This document shows positions 1 to 5,822 of a stretch of DNA of 5,822 nt, piece after piece. Origin of the DNA: an uncultured Bacteroidota bacterium (GTDB lineage Bacteria > Bacteroidota > Bacteroidia > Bacteroidales > SZUA-534); NCBI GenBank assembly GCA_937899145.1, contig CALBPW010000271.1:1-5822 (forward strand), given 5' to 3'. The notes under the pieces are model-generated. The model was given only the letters and a program-made list of their open reading frames with translations. It made no database searches and had not been told where the DNA came from. The position numbers were made by a program, and so were the translations under genes. How positions within the stretch are numbered: position 1 is the stretch's first letter; each line of letters opens with the position of its first letter.

Positions 1-1253
1 TGGTGCAAAATTTTATTCACCTATACACCCACAAGCGGCGCGATTTGGTTGAAAATATGCTCAGCGTAGCCGATTACTACTTTCCGATTTTTGAAGATAT
101 TTTCGACTCGAAAGGAATGCCAACTGAGCTTAAATATTTGGCAGTCATTGAGTCGGCACTGAATCCGGTGGCAGTGTCGCGTGTAGGAGCGACAGGATTG
201 TGGCAGTTCATGTTCAGCACAGGGCGGCTCTACAAGCTTGAGTGCAACAGCCTTGTTGACGAGCGTCGCGACCCGATAAAATCGACCTACGCCGCAGCCA
301 ATTTTATGAGCGACATGTATCGCACTTATCACGATTGGATTTTGGTGATTGCAGCCTACAACTGCGGTCCGGGCAATGTGAACAAAGCCATCAAACGCAG
401 TGGTGGCAAGCGCAACTATTGGGACATCTACTACCACCTGCCACGCGAAACACGCGGCTACGTGCCTGCCTACATTGCCGCATCGTATGTAATGAACTAC
501 TACAAAGAACATAACTTGACACCTGCCGCACCAAAAATTCCAATTAAATGCGACACAGTGATGGTGCAAAAAAACATTCATTTTCAACAAATTAGTTTGA
601 TAATGGGGATTCCAGTTGACCAATTACGCAATCTGAATCCTCAATATCGGCACGACATAATTCCCGGAAACATAAAACCATACGCATTACGGCTGCCAAT
701 TGAGCAAATATCGCGCTTTATCGCCCTTCAAGATTCAATTTCAAACTTCCGTAAAGACCAATATTTCAATGCCGAGACGATGAATAAAAAGCCCGAATAC
801 AACACCTACGTACCCGGCCCGCCAAAAGGCAACTACGCAAAAATGGTGTACACCGTAAAATCGGGCGACAATCTAGGTTTTATCTCAAGTTGGTACAATG
901 TGCGCGTGTCAGACATAAAATATTGGAACGGAATGAGCCGCAACACCATTCGCGGAGGACAAAAATTAGTTATTTATGTTCCTAAAAATAAAGCAGATAA
1001 GTATTCAAAAATTAACACAATGACTTTTGAAGAAAAGCAGGCATCGGTAGGAAAAACAACACAAAAGCAAACACAAACACAAAATTCTGAGCCACTGAAA
1101 GATGGTGAATATGAGATATATACCGTTCGCCGTGGCGACTCGCTTTGGGAGATTGCCCGCACATTTAATGTAACCGAAGAAGACATCAAACGCTGGAATG
1201 GCCTAACATCGTCGCGCATTGATATGGGACAAAAACTGAAAATAAAACGATAG
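1..1253 (+). CDS. mltD: MltD-like membrane-bound lytic murein transglycosylase with LysM repeats, 5' partial
   Basis: Cleaves the MurNAc-GlcNAc bond of peptidoglycan, leaving 1,6-anhydroMurNAc, in the periplasm. Residues are numbered from the GTG at position 3, which is probably not the real start: the protein opens inside the helical region before the catalytic domain, and no signal peptide is visible, so the N-terminus lies outside the window. The SLT domain covers about 25-170, with the catalytic Glu50 in VIESALNP, GATGLWQFM at 62-70, AAYNCGPGNVNKAI at 117-130 and LPRETRGYVPAYIAA at 146-160. A divergent LysM-like segment spans about 184-232. Two clear LysM repeats follow: 283-326 (YTVKSGDN...WNG) and 373-414 (YTVRRGDSLWEIA...WNG), joined by a T/Q/K-rich linker at 350-362. 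The stop TAG ends at 1253, and the next gene begins three bases later in the same frame. The family call is firm; the exact MltD subfamily is likely. Confidence 0.93.
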   Translation, partial: VQNFIHLYTHKRRDLVENMLSVADYYFPIFEDIFDSKGMPTELKYLAVIESALNPVAVSRVGATGLWQFMFSTGRLYKLECNSLVDERRDPIKSTYAAANFMSDMYRTYHDWILVIAAYNCGPGNVNKAIKRSGGKRNYWDIYYHLPRETRGYVPAYIAASYVMNYYKEHNLTPAAPKIPIKCDTVMVQKNIHFQQISLIMGIPVDQLRNLNPQYRHDIIPGNIKPYALRLPIEQISRFIALQDSISNFRKDQYFNAETMNKKPEYNTYVPGPPKGNYAKMVYTVKSGDNLGFISSWYNVRVSDIKYWNGMSRNTIRGGQKLVIYVPKNKADKYSKINTMTFEEKQASVGKTTQKQTQTQNSEPLKDGEYEIYTVRRGDSLWEIARTFNVTEEDIKRWNGLTSSRIDMGQKLKIKR

Positions 1254-1256
1254 AGA

Positions 1257-2702
1257 TTGAAACCTGAGCGCATACTAATTTTTATGCTGATAACGGCTGC
1301 CATAGCCATCGGCATAGCATTGCTGTTTCCTGCTGACGGAATAAGCATTAGCAACGATTTGCGCCTTAAATTTCACCTCAACCTATCGGCACAAAAAACC
1401 GACACCGCACCAACCACACAAATTGCAAAAATTGATAGTATCATAAATCAATTTACTGATATTGAAGATGATACTGTGCAAGAAGTTACACAGAATGCCG
1501 TTACTGAAATTGTTACAATCGACACACAACCCAATTGCGAAATTAAAACCACAGTTACCACTAAACCAGCACAAAAAAGCATAAATAAAAATCTGCAACG
1601 CATTGAGTTTCCTGAAGATAGCGACCGATTTAAGACATTTTTTGGTAAGTTAAAAAATTGCAGTAGCAGCAAAGTTCGCATTCTGCACTATGGCGATAGC
1701 CAGATTGAGGGCGACCGCATAACTGGTTACCTACGCAATCTGATGCAAAAACGCTTTGGTGGCAGCGGCCCCGGACTGATGCCTGCTACCCCGCCAATAG
1801 CAAAATCATCAGCTGTAAAACACACAGCATCAAACAATTGGCGACAATATTCAATTTATCAGAAAAAAGACACATCGCTGCACCATTCGGCTTTTGGAAT
1901 CATGGGCTATTTTGGAAGATTTACACCCGAATCGGCTTGGATTGAGTTTTCAGAATCGGGGCAAGCCTACCGCTCAGTGCGCAACTTTACACAATGCCGA
2001 GTTTACTACGGAAACGCAAATACCGATTTTACAGTTAAAGGCTACATTAACAGCAATTTAAAATGGTTTGAAGAGATTGAACCAACTGCCGATACAAAAA
2101 TGTTTAATTGGGATTTTGAACAAGTACCAAAGCGTTTTCGCATAGAGTTTGAAGGCATCGAAAGCCCTGATATTTACGCAATTACACTCGATTCGCCAAC
2201 TGGTGTAGCCGTCGATAATCTGCCATTCCGTGGCAGCAAAGGCACTGAATTTGTAAAACTCAACCTTGCTCAGATGAAGCAAATGGGGCGCTATCTACCT
2301 GTAGGACTGATTATTTATGAGTTTGGAGTGAACGCCGTTGCCAACAATTCGCGAAACTATAACTATTACGAAGAAAACCTTCGCAAACAACTTCGATACC
2401 TAAAAAAAGTGTGGCCAAAAGCTGATATTCTGATAGTTGGCGTCAGCGATATGTCAGAAAAAAATGGTGATGGCTATGTAACCCGACCGTCAGTGCGGAA
2501 AGTTATTGAAGCACAACGAAATGCCGCATTTGCCGAGGGGTGCGCCTTTTGGAATTTGTACGAGGCAATGGGTGGCTACAATAGTATGCCCGTTTGGGTG
2601 AATAGCCACATGGCACAAAAAGATTACACACACTTCAATCGCGAAGGCGGACACCGCGTGGCGCAAATGCTATTTGATGCGATAATGGCGGAGGAAGAGT
2701 AG
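1257..2702 (+). CDS. Membrane-anchored SGNH/GDSL hydrolase, possible peptidoglycan O-acetylesterase (Ape1-like)
   Basis: Predicted periplasmic serine esterase of the SGNH fold, 481 aa. One hydrophobic segment lies at residues 5-24 after a basic MKPER, so the protein is probably N-terminally anchored. A T/Q/I-rich linker runs to about 120. Block I is HYGDSQIEGD with nucleophile Ser148; the oxyanion-hole Asn359 is in YEFGVNA; block V is DYTHFN with Asp456 and His459. Between blocks I and III, about 195-340 is an aromatic, beta-rich insertion, comparable to the CBM35-like insertion of Ape1 esterases (resemblance in layout, not alignment). The TTG start at 1257 is chosen because it keeps the basic residues before the membrane helix; ATG at 1284 is an alternative. 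It is three bases after the transglycosylase gene, so co-transcription is likely. Deacetylation of MurNAc would let that enzyme act. Other carbohydrate or lipid esters remain possible; no MBOAT acyltransferase is seen nearby. Confidence 0.85.
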   Translation: MKPERILIFMLITAAIAIGIALLFPADGISISNDLRLKFHLNLSAQKTDTAPTTQIAKIDSIINQFTDIEDDTVQEVTQNAVTEIVTIDTQPNCEIKTTVTTKPAQKSINKNLQRIEFPEDSDRFKTFFGKLKNCSSSKVRILHYGDSQIEGDRITGYLRNLMQKRFGGSGPGLMPATPPIAKSSAVKHTASNNWRQYSIYQKKDTSLHHSAFGIMGYFGRFTPESAWIEFSESGQAYRSVRNFTQCRVYYGNANTDFTVKGYINSNLKWFEEIEPTADTKMFNWDFEQVPKRFRIEFEGIESPDIYAITLDSPTGVAVDNLPFRGSKGTEFVKLNLAQMKQMGRYLPVGLIIYEFGVNAVANNSRNYNYYEENLRKQLRYLKKVWPKADILIVGVSDMSEKNGDGYVTRPSVRKVIEAQRNAAFAEGCAFWNLYEAMGGYNSMPVWVNSHMAQKDYTHFNREGGHRVAQMLFDAIMAEEE

Positions 2703-2785
2703 CGTTTTTTGGAGACGCAAATTTGACTGATTTACACACATTTCATGCAAAAAAACTGCTCGTAGTCGCATTTTTGAATATTGAT

Positions 2786-2853
2786 TTTTCCGTTTATAGC
2801 GTTCCACGAAGCATAATTTTTTAGCGTTCTTGGAACGGTATGAACGGATTTTT
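2786..2853. repeat. 68-bp hairpin repeat, copy 1 (direct repeat of 4311-4378)
   Basis: Identical to 4311-4378 at 67 of 68 positions, in the same orientation; the one difference is G2838 against A4363. The copy is an imperfect palindrome: arm 2790-2806 (CCGTTTATAGCGTTCCA) pairs with 2831-2847 (TGGAACGGTATGAACGG) with one mismatch and one G-U pair. An inner stem 2808-2812/2824-2829 with a bulged G can extend it, leaving an A/T-rich apex at 2813-2823. It lies between two convergent genes, 9 bases past the ATPase stop codon. It could be a REP- or MITE-like element; no transposase is seen with it. Confidence 0.9.
2790..2853 (+). terminator. Possible terminator of the transglycosylase-hydrolase operon, formed by repeat copy 1
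   Basis: Read on the + strand, the long hairpin 2790-2847 is followed by ATTTTTAA, giving a short U tract 88 bases after the hydrolase stop codon. On the - strand the hairpin is followed by A residues, so it would not be a classic intrinsic terminator for the ATPase gene. The U tract is short and the stem imperfect, so this is only a plausible secondary role for the repeat. Confidence 0.35.
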
Positions 2854-2862
2854 AATCGATTA

Positions 2863-4278
2863 TCAAGCAAAAAAATCGTTGAGTTCTATTACCTTCTGAA
2901 CTGAAAATCGATACATTCCATTGGTTATTCCATAAGGCGTAACCATAACAAGATGAGGACTTTTACGCGATTTTGAAAATTCGATGAATGACGCGGCCTT
3001 GTGCCTTAAGTTTTCATCGTCCTGTTTTGTGATTTCGTATTTATCGGTTGAAAATTTCATTTCACAAATATTCACGACATTATCAGCGCGGTCGATAACC
3101 ATGTCAATCTGTGCACCCGATGCCTCTTCGTTGCCCTTTACTTGCCAAGCATAAACGCTCGATGATATTCCTGAAATTCCCAAAGCTGCTTTTATCTGAT
3201 TGATATGCAAAAAACTAACTCTCTCAAAAGCAAGTCCCTGCCAGACATTGCGCATGGGCGTGTTGATGCTCGAAGTCCAGAAATTCTCATTCGTAGCATC
3301 GGCATTTTGAATAAACTTATAATAAAAAAGTGTGTAATTATCAATAAGTTGAAACAAAAACTTACTGCGTTTTACCCCCGCAAGGCTATATTTTCGGATA
3401 AAATCGCAGTTTTCAAGGTCTTCTAAAACTCGTGTCAGTTGCCCGCTGCTCGAAATATCTGGTTGGGCAATGAGTTCTTCGCGTGTCATCCCCATCTTTT
3501 TTCCACCTAAAGCCAAAACAACATTCATATATGGTTCGGCATTTCTGAATAGCGAATTGTAAAGCTCATAGTACTCGTTGCGCAGTTTTCCGTTCCTATT
3601 AAAAAACAGATTGTCAATATTTTGCGATATACTGCACTCGCGGTTCAAGAGCGACCAGTAATATGGAACACCGCCCATCACCATATAACATTCAAGTATT
3701 TCGTGGCGGTTTACTGACAAATGCTGGCTCTTTGCATAAAGTTCGCACTCTTTAAGGCTGAACGGCGAAAGATGAATCCTGTGTGTTACTCTGTTGTAAA
3801 GTCCGCCGTGGTTTCTGAAGACGTTTTTCACTATCCACGAAGTTGCCGAGCCGCAGATTATCAGTAAAATATCTTTTCGTGCCGAAGCATAACCGTTCCA
3901 AAAGTGTTCCAGAGCCGACACAAAATCGGATTTGGGTGCGTCCATCCACGGCAACTCGTCAATAAAAACCACTTTTTTCCCCGCGGGCATACCATCCAGA
4001 AACTCGGAAAGCAGAAAAAACGCGTCGAACCAGTCTTCGGGCACCCTGCATTTCTTCATTCCGCACTTCAAGAGCGATGTTCTGAACTCTTGCAACTGGA
4101 CTTTCGTTTTCTGATTGGCCAGCCCTGAATGTTGGAAAGCGAATTTGTAGGCGAAAGTTTCCCTTATCAGAAATGTTTTTCCGATTCGCCGCCGACCAGT
4201 AACTGCCACAAATTCAGAATATTCCGATTTGTAAGCGTTCAAAAGTTCTCTTTGTTCGTTTTTGCGCCCTACTATCAT
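2863..4278 (-). CDS. AAA-type ATPase with C-terminal DUF234 / PD-(D/E)XK-like domain
   Basis: A 471-aa protein of the ATPase_2 (archaeal-type ATPase, STAND-related) plus DUF234 architecture. Walker A is GRRRIGKT at 28-35, Walker B KVVFIDELPW at 102-111, a sensor-like IICGSATSW is at 140-148 and MGGVPYYW at 201-208. A winged-helix-like segment spans about 264-300 (MTREELIAQ...LTRVLEDLENCDFI). The C-terminal domain has GAQIDMVIDR (Asp392) and ICEMK (Glu406, Lys408), the spacing of a PD-(D/E)XK nuclease core. The start MIVGRKNEQ fits the family; the frame stays open to 4332, but those extra codons lie partly in the flanking repeat, which elsewhere is non-coding. The role of such proteins is not settled; DNA-related, regulatory or selfish-element functions have been suggested. 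It has no operon partner, faces the hydrolase gene tail to tail, and lies between two 68-bp direct repeats. It looks intact. Confidence 0.9.
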   Translation of the reverse strand: MIVGRKNEQRELLNAYKSEYSEFVAVTGRRRIGKTFLIRETFAYKFAFQHSGLANQKTKVQLQEFRTSLLKCGMKKCRVPEDWFDAFFLLSEFLDGMPAGKKVVFIDELPWMDAPKSDFVSALEHFWNGYASARKDILLIICGSATSWIVKNVFRNHGGLYNRVTHRIHLSPFSLKECELYAKSQHLSVNRHEILECYMVMGGVPYYWSLLNRECSISQNIDNLFFNRNGKLRNEYYELYNSLFRNAEPYMNVVLALGGKKMGMTREELIAQPDISSSGQLTRVLEDLENCDFIRKYSLAGVKRSKFLFQLIDNYTLFYYKFIQNADATNENFWTSSINTPMRNVWQGLAFERVSFLHINQIKAALGISGISSSVYAWQVKGNEEASGAQIDMVIDRADNVVNICEMKFSTDKYEITKQDDENLRHKAASFIEFSKSRKSPHLVMVTPYGITNGMYRFSVQKVIELNDFFA

Positions 4279-4297
4279 AATCGCTGTTTTTATAACA

Positions 4298-4305
4298 CAA
4301 AAATA
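4298..4305 (-). promoter_or_regulatory. Candidate Bacteroidota -7 element for the ATPase gene
   Basis: Read on the - strand this is TATTTTTG, an exact match to the Bacteroidota -7 consensus TAnnTTTG, ending 19 bases before the ATPase ATG. It would give a very short leader of roughly 12 bases. No clear -33 TTG is visible; that position falls within the 68-bp repeat. No Shine-Dalgarno sequence is seen; the leader is A-rich, as is common in this phylum. The motif is short and the DNA is A/T-rich, so a chance match is possible. Confidence 0.35.
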
Positions 4306-4310
4306 GCAAA

Positions 4311-4378
4311 TTTTCCGTTTATAGCGTTCCACGAAGCATAATTTTTTAGCGTTCTTGGAACGATATGAACGGATTTTT
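4311..4378. repeat. 68-bp hairpin repeat, copy 2 (direct repeat of 2786-2853)
   Basis: Second copy of the element, 1525 bp from the first and in the same orientation, upstream of the ATPase start. It keeps the same arms, 4315-4331 and 4356-4372, with a G-A mismatch where copy 1 has G-G. The flanking bases differ from those of copy 1, so the shared block ends sharply at both sides. Its left edge is 5 bases from the candidate -7 element, so the -33 region of the ATPase promoter would lie inside the repeat. Confidence 0.9.
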
Positions 4379-4448
4379 GAAAGCCGATTGATGGATAAAT
4401 TATTGATATTGTGGTATTTTGTATTTTAGATTATTATGAACACAATTC

Positions 4449-4486
4449 AAAAAAAGTAGGGACGCACCGCGTGCGTCCGTTTTTTC
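4449..4486. terminator. Perfect GC-rich hairpin with flanking A and T tracts; REP-like or bidirectional terminator
   Basis: The stem GGACGCAC (4460-4467) pairs perfectly with GTGCGTCC (4471-4478) across the three-base loop CGC. On the left is a run of seven A (4449-4455) then GTA; on the right, G then six T (4480-4485). It therefore has intrinsic-terminator form on both strands. No intact gene ends just before it on either strand: the closest candidate, on the - strand, is opposite the decayed + strand frame. It may instead be a dispersed REP-like unit; hairpins opening with GTAGGGACGC are, to my recollection, recurrent in Bacteroidota intergenic DNA. Confidence 0.6.
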
Positions 4487-4487
4487 G

Positions 4488-4503
4488 CACAGATAACACA
4501 GAT
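4488..4503. repeat. Short tandem motif CACAGAT x2
   Basis: CACAGAT occurs at 4488-4494 and again at 4497-4503, a 9-bp period separated by AA, directly after the GC hairpin. Similar xCAGATxA runs occur in dispersed intergenic repeats of many Bacteroidota, so this may be the tail of one composite repeat with the hairpin. With only two units, chance cannot be excluded. Confidence 0.4.
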
Positions 4504-4562
4504 TTTGTAGGGTTGGCACATTGTGGCAGTATTGATTGTAAAAAAAATCATTGCATTTGTAA

Positions 4563-4858
4563 TGTAAAATCCGTCATATTTATGGCACACACAAAAGAGA
4601 CATTGGTGAGATAAACAACCCTTCGGGACAGTTGCTGAAAGTGATTGAAAAACTACGTGAGAACAAGCAGGCAAAGTTGGATAAACTTCGGAATATGAAA
4701 TCAGAAGAGTTCTCGCACAACGTGATATTGTCATAATGGAAGCATCATATTCCATAATCAAAAAAGAAAATGAATATCGTGTTTCGCTGACTTCTGTCAA
4801 TCAAGAAACATTACCTGACCAAATTCGTGTTGTTCTTGTCAACGAAGATGTCAGCTAA
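4563..4858 (+). pseudogene. Probable decayed small gene, two coding-like frames offset by a frameshift
   Basis: Two + strand frames look protein-like but neither makes a normal gene. Frame A is open from 4563 to a TAA at 4734-4736 and reads, without an early ATG, INNPSGQLLKVIEKLREN, then KQAKLDKLRNMKSEEF: charged, helical, probably coiled-coil. Frame B is open from about 4687 to a TAA at 4856-4858 and includes EIRRVLAQRDIVIMEASYS and YRVSLTSVNQETLPDQIRV. A single indel near 4690-4715 would join them into one protein of about 95 residues. Alternatively the ATG at 4736-4738, overlapping the frame A stop as TAATG, starts an intact 40-aa peptide by translational coupling. I do not recognise the family. 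The missing start and the offset frames favour a remnant over two real genes. Confidence 0.4.
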
Positions 4859-4885
4859 CTGATTTAGTCCGATGCCTCATGTCGG

Positions 4886-5822
4886 TCAATTTGTTGAGGC
4901 AAGGTCGAGCCGCATTCTGTTTCTCAGGAACTTCACAATCTCTTTCTGCTTGTTAATCAGAATATAGTGCGTCTCATCTTTGTCGAAGAAAATTTCGGCA
5001 TCGACACCCATTTCTTTCAGTTGTTTGCACTGACTGGGCATTCTTTTCGAGCTGTTGTCGTTGCCACCGCCAACCAGATTCACGCGGCACGACACTTGGC
5101 TCAGATTGTTCAGGTTGCACGATACGCTTGTTATGCTCTGAAACAGACTTGAGTATTTAGAGTGCATGGTGGACGAAATGGCCGAGCCTCCGTTTGAAAG
5201 CCCAACAAGGTGCAGTTGCTTATGGTCGATTTTGTAGCCCATCCGCTCGAGCGCGGGTATGTAGAAGCTGAAAATGCGGCCAATGTCGGATTGATTGAAA
5301 ATGCCCGACAAATCGGTTGTGCCAATGCTTAGAACAATTGCATTGTCGAAATCGCCTAAAATACCTTGATAGAGTTTCCAATTGCCCAAAAATCCGTGGC
5401 AAAAGACAATAAGCGGGTAGGTTTTGCTTTTGTTGTAATGCGTTGGTTTACAAAGGTAGAAACAGTTATGCTTGGTGCCTACTATTGTGTTCATAAACTG
5501 AGCGTAGATGGCTGCTGCCGGATTGCCGTCAATCTGTTTGTAGGGGCTGAGAAAACGCTTGTAGCTTCTGCCGCCAAAGTCGTGCTTGGCTTGCGCAATG
5601 AGCGAGTTACCGATATGCTTGCTCATTGCGACATCAAACAATCCAACATTTCTTACTCCCAAGTTTTCTATTTCCTCCTCGGGAATCATAGTGCTTAGCA
5701 AATAGTGCAGCATGGGTATATGGTATGTCTCGCCTTGTTTGTCGATGTAGATAAGCCGTGTGCGGTCTGATGTGTTTATCCTCCAGCGCGGCGCCAAAAT
5801 CAGAATCAACACCACCAGCCCC
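4886..5822 (-). CDS. Membrane-anchored alpha/beta hydrolase, N-terminus beyond window
   Basis: Predicted serine hydrolase of the alpha/beta fold, substrate unknown. Numbering is from the GTG at 5815; the frame stays open to the window edge, reading GLVVLILILAP, so the true start is outside and the first visible residues are the end of a membrane helix or signal anchor. The stretch 12-125 before the catalytic domain is not recognised. The core begins at YPLIVFCHGFLGN (133-145) with the oxyanion HG at 140-141. The nucleophile elbow is GLSNGG with Ser207 (205-210). Asp253 in GGGND and His283 in ETHY complete a plausible triad in the expected order. The C-terminus is basic (FLRNRMRLD). The enzyme would face the periplasm if anchored. 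Its promoter and any operon partner lie to the right of the window. It converges on the decayed frame ending at 4858. It could be an esterase, a peptidase or an inactive relative. Confidence 0.82.
   Translation of the reverse strand, partial: GLVVLILILAPRWRINTSDRTRLIYIDKQGETYHIPMLHYLLSTMIPEEEIENLGVRNVGLFDVAMSKHIGNSLIAQAKHDFGGRSYKRFLSPYKQIDGNPAAAIYAQFMNTIVGTKHNCFYLCKPTHYNKSKTYPLIVFCHGFLGNWKLYQGILGDFDNAIVLSIGTTDLSGIFNQSDIGRIFSFYIPALERMGYKIDHKQLHLVGLSNGGSAISSTMHSKYSSLFQSITSVSCNLNNLSQVSCRVNLVGGGNDNSSKRMPSQCKQLKEMGVDAEIFFDKDETHYILINKQKEIVKFLRNRMRLDLASTN

Larger units (their letters stand above)
4379..4562. other. Non-coding A/T-rich spacer
   Basis: No credible gene is seen. A + strand frame open from 4411 to 4614 runs through the GC hairpin at 4460-4478 and shows no protein-like pattern. 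Apart from that hairpin and its neighbouring short repeats, 4379-4448 and 4504-4562 hold only A/T-rich sequence with no recognised motif. Confidence 0.6.

Noticed and set aside
21..623. 200-codon - strand frame opposite the transglycosylase.
   Set aside because: It is a shadow of a clearly recognised gene; the product is Cys/His-rich with no family pattern.
2702..2718. GCGT...ACGC hairpin at the hydrolase stop codon as a terminator.
   Set aside because: The stem is only four base pairs and the T run lies in the loop rather than after the stem.
4279..4332. An 18-codon N-terminal extension of the ATPase frame starting with a GTG at 4332.
   Set aside because: Its first residues are encoded by the 68-bp repeat, the same codons occur in the non-coding copy 1, and the family normally begins at the GRK motif reached from ATG 4278.
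2786..4378. Integron gene cassette with attC sites.
   Set aside because: One gene plus an imperfect-palindrome repeat resembles a cassette, but the repeat ends run GTT...AAC rather than the attC order of an AAC-ending R'' box and a GTT-starting R' box, and no integrase is present.
4411..4614. 67-codon + strand frame.
   Set aside because: It crosses the hairpin and tandem motif, and its sequence has no protein-like features.
4447..4800. 117-codon - strand frame.
   Set aside because: It is cysteine-rich, has no domain-like pattern, lies opposite the more protein-like + strand frames and reads through the GC hairpin.
4874..4900. GCCTCA / TGAGGC inverted repeat as a terminator for the alpha/beta hydrolase.
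   Set aside because: Only six base pairs with a 15-base loop, no T tract, and half of it lies inside the coding sequence.

Overview
The window looks like a Bacteroidota chromosome, most likely Bacteroidales. The evidence is A+T-rich DNA, gene starts without a clear Shine-Dalgarno sequence, a TAnnTTTG-type promoter element, and protein families (MltD-type transglycosylase with LysM repeats, DUF234-type ATPase) in forms typical of that phylum. This assignment is an inference; no rRNA or other marker gene is present.

Left part (1-2702, + strand): a two-gene envelope operon. The first gene, cut by the window edge, is an MltD-like lytic transglycosylase with C-terminal LysM repeats. Three bases later comes a membrane-anchored SGNH/GDSL hydrolase with a large beta-rich insertion, reminiscent of Ape1-type peptidoglycan O-acetylesterases. 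O-acetylation of MurNAc blocks lytic transglycosylases, so an esterase made together with a transglycosylase would be a sensible pair. The pairing is seen; the substrate is inferred.

Middle part (2786-4378): an AAA-type ATPase with a winged-helix segment and a C-terminal PD-(D/E)XK-like DUF234 domain, on the - strand. It is bracketed by two 68-bp direct repeats that match at 67 of 68 positions, and each repeat is itself a long imperfect hairpin. The gene plus one repeat forms a 1525-bp unit. This is the most unusual structure in the window.

Right part (4379-5822): a gene-poor stretch with a perfect GC-rich hairpin flanked by A and T tracts, a short tandem motif, and what appears to be a decayed or frameshifted small gene on the + strand (4563-4858). 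Converging on it from the right edge is a membrane-anchored alpha/beta hydrolase on the - strand, cut at its N-terminus by the window end.

No tRNA, rRNA, CRISPR array, recognisable transposase or integrase was found. The best candidate for something undescribed is the repeat-bracketed ATPase unit, not a complete new multi-gene system.
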